Origin: Planctomycetota bacterium
GTDB taxonomy: Bacteria; Planctomycetota; UBA1135; GCA-002686595
Reading direction: 5' to 3'
NCBI GenBank assembly: GCA_028823345.1
Contig: JAPKBR010000019.1
Coordinates: 1-59,937, forward strand
Length of the DNA: 59,937 bases
This document shows, piece after piece, positions 52,616 to 59,937 of this stretch; position 1 is the first letter of the stretch; each line of letters opens with the position of its first letter. Position numbers and translations under genes: made by a program. The notes beneath the pieces are model-generated. The model did no database searches and was not told the origin of the DNA. It saw only the letters and a list, made by a program, of their open reading frames with translations.

Positions 52616-53956
52616 CTAACCGGAGTTCTGGACCCCAACCCCCGGCCCCGGCACCACCAGGTCGTGAAGTAACTCCAGGGCGCGCCCAAGATCGCCCTCC
52701 CGCAAGACAAAGGCCTGACTTCGAGAGCGAGCCCCGAGAGCAGCGTGGCACACTTCAATTCCCGCTTGGTCGAGCAGGTCTTGGGCCCTCTGTCCCAGAG
52801 TCCGCTCCCGGCCCGCACCCTTCCCAACCAAAGCCAAACTCGCGAGACCCCGCGTCACCCGCAAGCGATCCCCAAACCGGGCCGCGAGCTCTTCAACCGC
52901 GTCTGAACCGGGCACAAAGGCTCCCACCGCGTCGCCTGAAGAGGTCAAAATCGTCGCCATCAAACGGCGATCATCGATCGCCTTAAAAAACTCTGCAGCC
53001 ACTTGGCTTCTTGTCTCGGGGCCGGAAACCAAACACTCTAGATGGACCATGTTGGTGCGCGAGGCCACAGCCACGGGCCCGGAACGGGGGCCACCTGCCA
53101 CAAGCCGTGTCCCGGGCGAGTCCGGGTCGGCCACGTTGCGCACGGTCACCGCAACCCGCGCGCGTACCGCCGGAGCCACGGCCGCCGGATGCAAAACCTG
53201 TGCCCCGTGAAACGCAAGCTCTGCCGCTTCACCGTATCCCAATCGGTAAATTAGATGCGCATTCGGAACCTTGGCGGGATCGGCACTCATGATCCCGCTG
53301 ACGGTCTTCCAAAACTGAATCTCCGGCGCAGCGATGGCTTCCGCCACATAGGACGCGGTCAAGTCCGAGCCATTCCGTCCCAAGGTCGTCAGTCGCCCCT
53401 CGGAATCTTTGGCCAAGAACCCCGTGACCACCGCCACACCGGGGATTTGATCGAGGGCCTCACGAATCGATTCGGTAACACCATCAAGCGGCCGCGCTTG
53501 GCCGTGCAGGGAATCGGTCAAGAAACCCAAATCCCAGGCGTCCACAGGGGTCGCCTCGATTCCGCGGGCCTGGAGAACATGGGCCACGATACGCGCGCTG
53601 GAACGTTCCCCAAAAGACCAGGCCAAATCCAAATCTTCAGCACGCAAGAACCCTTGCTCCTTCAAGTGCGCCAACAGGTGCAGGAGCTCACGCCAAAAGC
53701 GATCCAAGAGCTCGCTGGGCAAACCCAGCTGGGATAGCAGGGTCCGGTGACGAATCCGGATGCGCTCCGCCTCGATGTTTCCGTCGGCCGCCGCCTTGGC
53801 AACGGCCTCCAAGAGATCCGTCACCCCGTGATGGGCGCTGACCACCACCACCGGCGGCGTCCCATCCTGGGCAGCGATGATATCAGCCACGCGCTCCACG
53901 CCCGGACCATCGGCCAGGGCGGCGCCTCCAAACTTCAGAACTCGACGGTGCTGCAT
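52616..53956 (-). CDS. lysC: Aspartate kinase
   Basis: The enzyme phosphorylates aspartate, the first step to lysine, threonine and methionine. Visible are VLKFGGAALADG (nucleotide site), WSFGERSSARI, LGRNGSDLTASYVAEAI (where most family members have GRGGSD) and two C-terminal ACT domains (VHLECLVSGPETRSQVAAEF, LASLALVGKGAGRERTLG) that usually bind lysine or threonine. Length 446 residues. It heads the lysC-mgtE-lepB cluster and is divergent from the LeuA-like gene. Confidence 0.93.
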   Translation of the reverse strand: MQHRRVLKFGGAALADGPGVERVADIIAAQDGTPPVVVVSAHHGVTDLLEAVAKAAADGNIEAERIRIRHRTLLSQLGLPSELLDRFWRELLHLLAHLKEQGFLRAEDLDLAWSFGERSSARIVAHVLQARGIEATPVDAWDLGFLTDSLHGQARPLDGVTESIREALDQIPGVAVVTGFLAKDSEGRLTTLGRNGSDLTASYVAEAIAAPEIQFWKTVSGIMSADPAKVPNAHLIYRLGYGEAAELAFHGAQVLHPAAVAPAVRARVAVTVRNVADPDSPGTRLVAGGPRSGPVAVASRTNMVHLECLVSGPETRSQVAAEFFKAIDDRRLMATILTSSGDAVGAFVPGSDAVEELAARFGDRLRVTRGLASLALVGKGAGRERTLGQRAQDLLDQAGIEVCHAALGARSRSQAFVLREGDLGRALELLHDLVVPGPGVGVQNSG

Positions 53957-54067
53957 CGGAGGTCAGCTTACGGGCTGAGGCTATTTTCATGAGCACCCCT
54001 ACCCACGATTCCTGGATCGGAATGCGGGGACCGGGCCCAAAGCGGGCACGGGGGGTCCGGCTTCGTG

Positions 54068-54073
54068 GATAAT
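54068..54073 (+). promoter_or_regulatory. Candidate -10 element (GATAAT) of the LeuA-like gene
   Basis: GATAAT lies 67 bp before the ATG in GC-rich DNA. No good -35 is seen at 17 bp, so confidence is low. Confidence 0.3.
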
Positions 54074-54140
54074 CGCCCCCCGGCGCGAGCGCCCGCCTAG
54101 GCCATAGCCACGGAACGATAAAGGCTCAGCCCAACCGATC

Positions 54141-55346
54141 ATGACCAACCAAAACGAAGACCTGATTCACGACTGGAATGTGGACCCAGCCCCCAGCTTC
54201 GAGGTGCAGCTCGACGACGAGACTCTGCGCGACGGACTACAGAGCCCCTCCGCTCTCAACCCAAGCCTCGACGACAAGATCGCCCTGGTCCACTTGATGG
54301 AGAGCCTTGGAATTCACACGGCAAATATTGGCCTGCCGGGAGCCAGCAAAAATGCTCGCGCGCATATCTTGGCCCTCTGTCGCGAGATGGCCGATCTGAA
54401 CATCACCCCCAACGTAGCCTGTCGAACATTGGTCTCCGACATTGCCCCGGCGGCTGAGGTGATGCAGGAGGTCGGTGCACCGGTGGAAGTATGTGCGTTC
54501 ATTGGCTCGTCTCCAATCCGCATGTTTGCGGAGGGCTGGGAGATTGAAAAGATGGTCAAACTTTCCAAGGATGCCATCGAATTCTGCACCAAGGAATCCC
54601 TGCCGTCCATGTTCGTGACAGAGGACACCACCCGTGCCCAGCCTGAACATGTGCGCGCGCTCTATGAAACAGCCATTGAGGCCGGTGCGAATCGTATTTG
54701 CGTTTGTGACACATGCGGCCATGTGACGCCCAGTGGCGTTCGTCGATTGGTTGGCTTCGTCAAAGAGATCGTCACCGAATCCGGCCGCGATGTGGGCATC
54801 GACTGGCATGGTCATAGGGACCGTGGCTTAGGGCTGGCCAACGCCTTTGCCGCCATCGAGGCCGGGGCAACGCGCATCCACGGCTCGGCCATGGGTGTGG
54901 GTGAGCGCACGGGCAACGTGGAAATGGACCTACTACTGGTCAACCTCAAGCTGTTGGGCTGGTTCAAGGGCGATCTGACCCGCCTGGGCGAGTATGTGGA
55001 CCTGGCCGCCCGCGCAATCGGCATTCCTTTGCCTCCAAACTATCCAGTTTTCGGCAAAGACGCTTTCGAAACTTCTACTGGGGTGCACGCGGCAGCGGTG
55101 ATCAAGGCCTTCAAGAAAGGGGACCACTGGCTGGCCAACCGAGTCTATTCCGGAGTCCCCGCGGACCTGTTTGGCCTGGAACAAAAAATCGCCGTAGGTC
55201 CCATGTCCGGCAAATCAAACATCGTCTGGGTGCTCGAACGCTCGGGAATAGAGGTCACAGATGGCCGTATCGGGCGGGTGTTAGAAGCAGCAAAGGCATC
55301 GAACCGACAGTTGACTGACGAAGAAGTTATCTCTGCGGCCGGATGA
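54141..55346 (+). CDS. LeuA-family (alpha-isopropylmalate synthase-like) acyltransferase
   Basis: The TIM-barrel part shows the family motifs DDETLRDGLQSP (metal Asp and catalytic Arg), VCDTCGHVTPSG, the metal-binding HGHRDRGLGLANAFAA and GSAMGVGERTGN. The C-terminal part (FETSTGVHAAAVIKAF, GPMSGKSNIVWVLE) matches the LeuA accessory domains, but at 401 residues the allosteric leucine-binding domain is missing. The acceptor keto acid (2-oxoisovalerate, pyruvate or other) cannot be told by eye. It may be free of leucine feedback. Confidence 0.88.
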   Translation: MTNQNEDLIHDWNVDPAPSFEVQLDDETLRDGLQSPSALNPSLDDKIALVHLMESLGIHTANIGLPGASKNARAHILALCREMADLNITPNVACRTLVSDIAPAAEVMQEVGAPVEVCAFIGSSPIRMFAEGWEIEKMVKLSKDAIEFCTKESLPSMFVTEDTTRAQPEHVRALYETAIEAGANRICVCDTCGHVTPSGVRRLVGFVKEIVTESGRDVGIDWHGHRDRGLGLANAFAAIEAGATRIHGSAMGVGERTGNVEMDLLLVNLKLLGWFKGDLTRLGEYVDLAARAIGIPLPPNYPVFGKDAFETSTGVHAAAVIKAFKKGDHWLANRVYSGVPADLFGLEQKIAVGPMSGKSNIVWVLERSGIEVTDGRIGRVLEAAKASNRQLTDEEVISAAG

Positions 55347-55422
55347 TTACAAAGCTCTAACCGGAGGGCTCCGCGCCGGGTGAGCGAGCTGAAACTCTTT
55401 TCTAAGACCGTGCGCAAGCTCC

Positions 55423-55451
55423 TTGTTTTGACCTAGAAAAGGGCTTACAAG
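55423..55451 (+). promoter_or_regulatory. Candidate promoter of the 64-residue ORF
   Basis: TTGTTT, a 17-bp spacer and TACAAG match a sigma70 layout 32 bp before the ATG at 55483. This supports the small ORF being expressed. Confidence 0.35.
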
Positions 55452-55482
55452 TGCATGAGGGCAAACCCTGCTTCCCTCCAGC

Positions 55483-55677
55483 ATGATTCAGCTAAGAAAA
55501 CACCTACGACCTGTTTGGTACCGCGTCGAAGTCCACTACACGCGACAAGACTGCCAACTTAGCTTTCCAGTCCAGGCCCGAAGCCTCGAAGAGGCCCGCC
55601 TCAAAACCCTGCACGAATTCCTTCCACACCGAGAGATTGACGTCCTGTCCGTAAGGCTCTCTCGGCGAGCAAGCTGA
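55483..55677 (+). CDS. Small hypothetical protein
   Basis: The 64-residue basic protein has a strand-strand-helix-strand look (YRVEVHYTRQ, LSFPVQARSLEEARLKTLHE, IDVLSVRLSRRAS). It could be a compact cytoplasmic domain. It has its own possible promoter and ends 8 bp before the convergent BNR-protein stop. No family was recognised, and a chance ORF cannot be excluded. Confidence 0.5.
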   Translation: MIQLRKHLRPVWYRVEVHYTRQDCQLSFPVQARSLEEARLKTLHEFLPHREIDVLSVRLSRRAS

Positions 55678-55685
55678 AGATCGCT

Positions 55686-58600
55686 CTACTTGCCTGGATG
55701 CCCAAAGGGCAGTAGGCCCCCTTCGCGGGCTAATTGCCGAATGCCTGGCAACTTGTCTTCAAGCAACTGATTTATCTGGTCGATCACGCCACTTACCTCG
55801 CCGGTGAGCTTCGCAAGGCTCGCCTCTTCCGCGGGGCGCGGGGCGCCATGGTGCGAGCTCACATACCACCGAATGCGTCCAAGTCGATCGAAGAGGCGTT
55901 CGGATTCGTGAATCCCGCGCTGGCCCTCAGGCTCCTGAACCTGGTCCAGTAAATCCTTGATAGACTCCTCTAGGCCTTCCAGCTGCGTGGTCAACTCCGA
56001 GTCGGGCGCATCTTCAGTAGAGTCAGCCGCAGTCACTTCGAGTGACTTATGCCGCTCGCGAACCCAGGCAATATCAGCCTGAGCGCGCTCGAGGTGGGTG
56101 ACGGAGGCTTTCAGTTCCGCAAACATACCGCCCAGCCTTAGCAGCAGGGCTCGCTTCTGGGACAGGTCCGCCAGACTCGCCCGGGCCCGGGGGTCAGGAA
56201 GAACCTGCAGGGGTTGAGAGTCCTCGGTCTCAGCCTCGCCCGCTCCGATGCGAACGCGCGCATGGAAAAGGCCGGGAACTACCGCGGGGCCCCCCGAACG
56301 CTCCAAGAGCGGCGTCTTATCCTCATCCACGCCAAGACCATGGGTCCGTAGGTTCCAAGTCAAACGGTTCAGGCCCGGAGTAGGGTCGAACTTGATCCGC
56401 ATCAGGACTTGGGCTTCGGCCCCATCAAGAATATCCAACGTGCCCTTGCCCTCAAAACCTCCCTCGGGCTCGGTCAACCAAAATGAAATCAATGCCCCGC
56501 GAGAGCGGTTCTTACCGCGGAACTCTTCGCTACCAGGAAAGCGAGACTCGCCGGTTTGCTTCACCTGATAAGCAATAGCCGGGGGCGGCTGCACGACCTG
56601 GACCGGTCCGTTCTCCCTGTCAGCGTCTGCGGCCCGCAGGGGGCGAATGTCGTCCACGATCCACGCAGCACGTCCGTGGGTACCGATGACTAGATCATGA
56701 TCTCGCGGATGCACAACGAGTGAACGCACGGGTACGGTGGGAAAACCCTTGCCCCACTTTGTCCAGGCAGCACCCCTATTGGACGAGACCCAAAGGCCTC
56801 CCTCTGTGCCAAGGAAAAGCAACTCTGGATCGATCGGGTCTTCTTCCAAGGTGTGTGCATGCCCCACAACACCTTCGAGTGCCAAACGTTCAAAGTTCTC
56901 GCCGCCGTCGTGGGTTACATACACATGGGGAACCCGATCTCCCCGGCGGTGCCCATCAAGCACAACCCACGCAGTTTCGGCGGAGTGCTTCCCCGCCTCC
57001 ACATGGGAAATCCAAGTGTTGGGGGCCACGCCCTCAAGCCGCTCCTCAAGACTCGTCCATTCTTGACCCCCATCCCCAGTTCGCCACAGACGGCCATCGT
57101 CGGTGCCGACCCACAAGAGACCCGCCTCCAAATCACTGGGAGCAATCGCCAAAATCGTGCAATGGTTTTCGGCAGCAGTCACGTCCCGGGACAAACCGCC
57201 GGACTCTGCCTGCCGTTGCCAGCGCGGATCGTTACTGGTTAAGTCTGGGCTGATGATCTGCCAGGTGCGCCCAAGGTCGGTGGAGCGGTGCACAAACTGA
57301 CTGCCATACCAAAGAGCGTTGGGCTCAAAGGGGTCCACCGCAATGCCCGCATTCCAGGCAAAGCGCAGTCTTGTGTCGTCCGGACCATCGGGGCGAATCG
57401 CACAGCGCTCCCCCGTCTCTGAATCCCAGCGATAGAGGGACCCGCCCTGGCTCATGCCATAGCCTCGCGTGGTTGATCCGGGCAGGGGAACACAGCCAAA
57501 GCCATCTCCAAAACCCACCTCGGTCCAATGGTGGTTACGAATTCCGCCGTTCTCCCAAACCGCCGAAGGCCCCTGCCAAGACCCGTTGTCTTGCATGCCC
57601 CCATAAACGTTGAAGGGCACGGCCATATCCACCGCAATGTGGTAGTACTGGGCAAGGGGCAGGTTGCGTGCGAAACGCCAGCTCTTGCCTTGGTCATGGG
57701 TGAAGGCAATTCCCCCGTCGTTGCCGTTGATCATGCGCTGGGGATTGGTGGGGTCAATCCAAAGGGCGTGATGGTCCGGGTGAATCAGGTTGTAGGGAAT
57801 CAGGGTTTCAAAATCCGCGCCGCCGTTGGTGGAGACCGTAGCGATGGTGTGCAGGCTATAGACACGCTCGGGATCTTTTGGGTCCACCCGAATGTCGCAG
57901 AAATAGAACGGCCTCGGCGCCACATCGGGCTTGGAGTTCACCGTGCGAAAACTGTTGCCCCCGTCATCTGAGCGCAAGAGAACTGGATTTTCTGCCTCAA
58001 CGAGGGCATAGACCGTGTTCGGGTGAGATCGACTCCAGGCTAGACCGATGCGTCCCATGGGAGCTTCTGGCAATCCGTCATCCACGCCAAGTTCGCGCCA
58101 AGTGCGGCCCCCATCGTGAGTTGCAAAGAGACCGGAACCCTCGCCGCCACTTTCAAAGAAGTCTGGACTGCGCCGGTGGGACCACATGCCCGCCAACATG
58201 TGCTCGGGATTGCGCGGATCGGCCGCCAAGTCCGAGCAACCTGTTCTTGCATCAAAAAACAACTGGCGCTGCCAGGACTCTCCCCCATCGCTGGTGTGGT
58301 ACACGCCACGCTGTTCGCCGTCGGACCAGGTCGGGCCCAGCACTGCGACCCAAGCCGAATCGCGATCACGCGGATCGAGCAGGATTCGGTGGATTTTTTC
58401 AGACAGCTCGAGGCCTAGGTGCCGCCAAGTGTTGCCCCCATCCAAGCTGCGGTACATCCCCGTTCCCACGGAAGATGAATTGCGCGGGTTGCCCTCTCCG
58501 GTACCAATCCAAATCACATCGGGATCGGTGGGCCAAAGGGCGATGCTGCCAATCGAGCTGGACTCTTGATCCTCGAAGCGCGCTTGCCACGAGAGACCTC

Positions 58601-58796
58601 CGTTGGTGGTTTGCCAAAGACCGCCCGTCGCAGCGCCAACCCAAACGGTCAGCGGGTCCCCGGGAACACCCGCTAGGGATGCGACCCGACCGCTCATTCC
58701 GGCGGGACCGATCGCGCGCGGGGCGAGGACTTCAAGACTTTGGACAAGATCGCCGCCGGTGGGCAGGCACAGGGAGAGCAGTACGGGTAACAGCAT
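55686..58796 (-). CDS. Secreted VPS10/BNR-repeat beta-propeller protein
   Basis: The 1036-residue product has a signal peptide (MLLPVLLSLCLP). About 650 residues follow with repeated BNR/sortilin (VPS10) motifs: TTNGGLSWQARF, SLDGGNTWRHLG, TSDGGESWQRQ, THDGGRTWREL, STDLGRTWQII, VTHDGGENFERL. They should form two propellers or one ten-bladed propeller. After residue 720 come a beta-sandwich (GTLDILDGAEAQVLMRI, LNRLTWNLRTHGL) and a helical C-terminus. Such proteins are common in planctomycetes and are often called glycosyl hydrolases by propagation, but no catalytic residues are evident. Binding of surface polymer or protein is the safer reading. Confidence 0.88.
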   Translation of the reverse strand: MLLPVLLSLCLPTGGDLVQSLEVLAPRAIGPAGMSGRVASLAGVPGDPLTVWVGAATGGLWQTTNGGLSWQARFEDQESSSIGSIALWPTDPDVIWIGTGEGNPRNSSSVGTGMYRSLDGGNTWRHLGLELSEKIHRILLDPRDRDSAWVAVLGPTWSDGEQRGVYHTSDGGESWQRQLFFDARTGCSDLAADPRNPEHMLAGMWSHRRSPDFFESGGEGSGLFATHDGGRTWRELGVDDGLPEAPMGRIGLAWSRSHPNTVYALVEAENPVLLRSDDGGNSFRTVNSKPDVAPRPFYFCDIRVDPKDPERVYSLHTIATVSTNGGADFETLIPYNLIHPDHHALWIDPTNPQRMINGNDGGIAFTHDQGKSWRFARNLPLAQYYHIAVDMAVPFNVYGGMQDNGSWQGPSAVWENGGIRNHHWTEVGFGDGFGCVPLPGSTTRGYGMSQGGSLYRWDSETGERCAIRPDGPDDTRLRFAWNAGIAVDPFEPNALWYGSQFVHRSTDLGRTWQIISPDLTSNDPRWQRQAESGGLSRDVTAAENHCTILAIAPSDLEAGLLWVGTDDGRLWRTGDGGQEWTSLEERLEGVAPNTWISHVEAGKHSAETAWVVLDGHRRGDRVPHVYVTHDGGENFERLALEGVVGHAHTLEEDPIDPELLFLGTEGGLWVSSNRGAAWTKWGKGFPTVPVRSLVVHPRDHDLVIGTHGRAAWIVDDIRPLRAADADRENGPVQVVQPPPAIAYQVKQTGESRFPGSEEFRGKNRSRGALISFWLTEPEGGFEGKGTLDILDGAEAQVLMRIKFDPTPGLNRLTWNLRTHGLGVDEDKTPLLERSGGPAVVPGLFHARVRIGAGEAETEDSQPLQVLPDPRARASLADLSQKRALLLRLGGMFAELKASVTHLERAQADIAWVRERHKSLEVTAADSTEDAPDSELTTQLEGLEESIKDLLDQVQEPEGQRGIHESERLFDRLGRIRWYVSSHHGAPRPAEEASLAKLTGEVSGVIDQINQLLEDKLPGIRQLAREGGLLPFGHPGK

Positions 58797-58954
58797 GGGG
58801 AGGGTTGGGGTCGGGATAATTATCGACCGCTCCGTAGGATTGCCTTATCAATCCAATCCGTGGGGCCCTGAGAGGGCTTTTTTCAGCATCCCTACACAAC
58901 CCGCCCCACTCCCCAGATCTAACCACGGGGCCGCGCCGGCCCTATTATGCCCCC
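58797..58954. promoter_or_regulatory. Divergent intergenic region with palindrome and hairpins
   Basis: This 158-bp stretch between the BNR gene and the DUF1080 lipoprotein contains the perfect palindrome GATAATTATC (58815-58824), reading as a -10-like hexamer on both strands. It also holds a hairpin GGATTG/CAATCC (58837-58854), the terminator-like element at 58865-58883 and TATTAT (58943-58948) just before the plus-strand ATG. It should house both promoters. Confidence 0.45.
58865..58883 (+). terminator. Intrinsic-terminator-like hairpin upstream of the DUF1080 gene
   Basis: GCCCT-GAG-AGGGC is followed immediately by six T on the plus strand, the textbook intrinsic terminator form, though the stem is short (5 bp plus possible G-U pairs). 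No plus-strand gene ends here, so it may act as leader attenuation. Confidence 0.5.
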
Positions 58955-59937
58955 ATGCGTTCCCTCGTCCCCCTTTTCCTGTTGGTCGCCTGCGTTGCGC
59001 CCACCGATTCCAGCCAACAAGGCCCTCCAGAATTTAGGTCGCTCTTCAACGGCATTGACCTCGAGGGCTGGGTCCCGGTAAACACAGCCCCATCCACCTG
59101 GGTCGTTCGCGACAACATGTTGCACTGCACGGGCAAGCCCACCGGCGAGCTGCGCACGGACCGCATGTACCAGAATTTCGTCCTGGAACTCGAATGGCGC
59201 CACCTCGTACCTGGAGGCAACGCGGGGGTTTTTGTTTGGGCCGATGACATCACTTCCGTCGGTGTTCCATTTCACCGCAGCGTCGAAGTGCAAGTTCTCG
59301 ACCACGCCTACGGCAACACCAGAGGTCACACAACCCACGGGGATATTTTTCCAATCCACGGCGCGGTCATGACCCCGATCAACGGCCGTGGCAGCAGCCG
59401 CGCCTTCCCAACGGAACTTCACTCCAAACCGAGCCCAGAGTGGAATCACTATTCGATCACCTGCATCGACGGCGCGATTTCCCTCAAGGTCAATGGCGTG
59501 ATGGTCACCCAGGGCACTGACGCAAACCCTCGCAGGGGTTACATCTGCCTCGAATCCGAAGGAGGTGAGGTGGACTACCGCAACCTGCAAATCAAAGAGC
59601 TTCCCGGGGGCATCCTAGAGTGCGAACAGTCCGGGATTTTCGACCGGGGCTACAGCACGATCTACACCGGTGTCAATCACAACGGCTGGGAAGGAGACCT
59701 GGATGAGTGGCAAGTTCAAGATTGGCGCCTCGTGCACAAAGCCGCCGCTGGCACGGCCACCATCATTCGACAATTCGCCCTCGCGGATTTTGGCTTTCTG
59801 ACGGATATTCACCTCAAGGATAAAGACTCGCGCGCCACCATTCGCTTGAGAGGCAACGACGCCACCCAATTAGAAATCGCCCTCGACGCGCCCCTCCTAG
59901 GCAAGCATCTGCACGAAGGCTGGAACCGCATCGAAGT
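58955..59937 (+). CDS. DUF1080 (3-keto-disaccharide hydrolase-like) lipoprotein, truncated by window end
   Basis: The frame is open from ATG 58955 to the window end (327 codons). A lipoprotein signal (LFLLVACVA) is followed by the DUF1080 opening SLFNGIDLEGWVPVN and its concanavalin-like strands: ELRTDRMYQNFVLELEW, GGNAGVFVW, SVEVQVLDHAYG, WNHYSITCIDGAISLKVNG and GYICLESEGGEVDYRNLQI. The first domain ends near residue 215. A second similar beta-sandwich seems to begin (WQVQDWRLVHKAA, SRATIRLRGND). The family binds or cleaves keto-sugars and is greatly expanded in planctomycetes. The C-terminus is outside the window. Confidence 0.9.
   Translation, partial: MRSLVPLFLLVACVAPTDSSQQGPPEFRSLFNGIDLEGWVPVNTAPSTWVVRDNMLHCTGKPTGELRTDRMYQNFVLELEWRHLVPGGNAGVFVWADDITSVGVPFHRSVEVQVLDHAYGNTRGHTTHGDIFPIHGAVMTPINGRGSSRAFPTELHSKPSPEWNHYSITCIDGAISLKVNGVMVTQGTDANPRRGYICLESEGGEVDYRNLQIKELPGGILECEQSGIFDRGYSTIYTGVNHNGWEGDLDEWQVQDWRLVHKAAAGTATIIRQFALADFGFLTDIHLKDKDSRATIRLRGNDATQLEIALDAPLLGKHLHEGWNRIE

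Noticed and set aside
57878..58819. 313-codon open frame opposite the BNR-repeat gene
   Set aside because: An Arg/Pro/Cys-rich low-complexity translation, typical of a GC-rich antisense shadow.

Overview
The window is GC-rich bacterial DNA (around 60% by eye) with dense, mostly single-direction gene clusters. Its content points to a member of the Planctomycetota or a close relative. The pointers are a DUF1080 (3-keto-disaccharide hydrolase-like) lipoprotein, a giant subtilase with PKD repeats, a VPS10/BNR-propeller protein, two ECF sigma/anti-sigma operons, many short lipoproteins, and an RpiB/DeoC pair of the kind found in planctomycetal sugar-phosphate loci. This is inference from gene content; no 16S or marker comparison was possible. 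Both ends of the window cut through open genes: the subtilase on the left (minus strand) and the DUF1080 lipoprotein on the right (plus strand).

Layout. 1-7.8 kb: one huge KP-43-type serine protease with at least 16 PKD repeats and two copies of a LamG/jelly-roll-like module. 8.1-19.7 kb: nucleoside and deoxyribose catabolism in two minus-strand blocks, rpiB-like/deoC and a small acidic gene followed by deoB-deoA-CNT transporter-punA. Between the blocks lies a convergent pair, a dynamin-family GTPase and a membrane P-loop ATPase, the ATPase apparently at the tail of the second block. The chemistry joins up: uptake, phosphorolysis by PunA/DeoA, mutation by DeoB to deoxyribose/ribose 5-phosphate, then DeoC cleavage and RpiB-type isomerisation. 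The extended N-termini of DeoC and RpiB resemble microcompartment cargo, though no shell gene is in view. 19.8-32.6 kb: mixed single genes, namely a metallopeptidase-like lipoprotein, an acidic secreted protein, a transketolase-like enzyme, a PLP aminotransferase, a PLD-like lipoprotein, MltA-MOSC-TrkA_C, a TPR lipoprotein, MoxR and small hypothetical genes.

32.7-36.4 kb: ECF operon 1 (sigma, zinc-finger anti-sigma, RseB-like lipoprotein), a calcium-repeat secreted protein and tRNA-Arg(CCG). 36.4-54 kb: a long minus-strand run of SGNH hydrolase, aldo/keto reductase, B12-binding radical SAM, glycosyltransferase, purF, pepN, DoxX-like, selU, ECF operon 2 (sigma, anti-sigma, DUF3106-like), signal peptidase I with a large insert, mgtE and aspartokinase. 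54.1-59.9 kb: a LeuA-like synthase, a 64-residue ORF, the VPS10/BNR protein and the truncated DUF1080 lipoprotein.

No CRISPR array, insertion sequence, phage gene, rRNA or integrase was seen. The best candidates for undescribed biology are the CNT transporter fused to a secreted thioredoxin-like domain, the DeoC/RpiB pair with cargo-like extensions and a substituted RpiB active site, the dynamin/ATPase pair, the signal peptidase insert and a family of tiny acidic paralogues.
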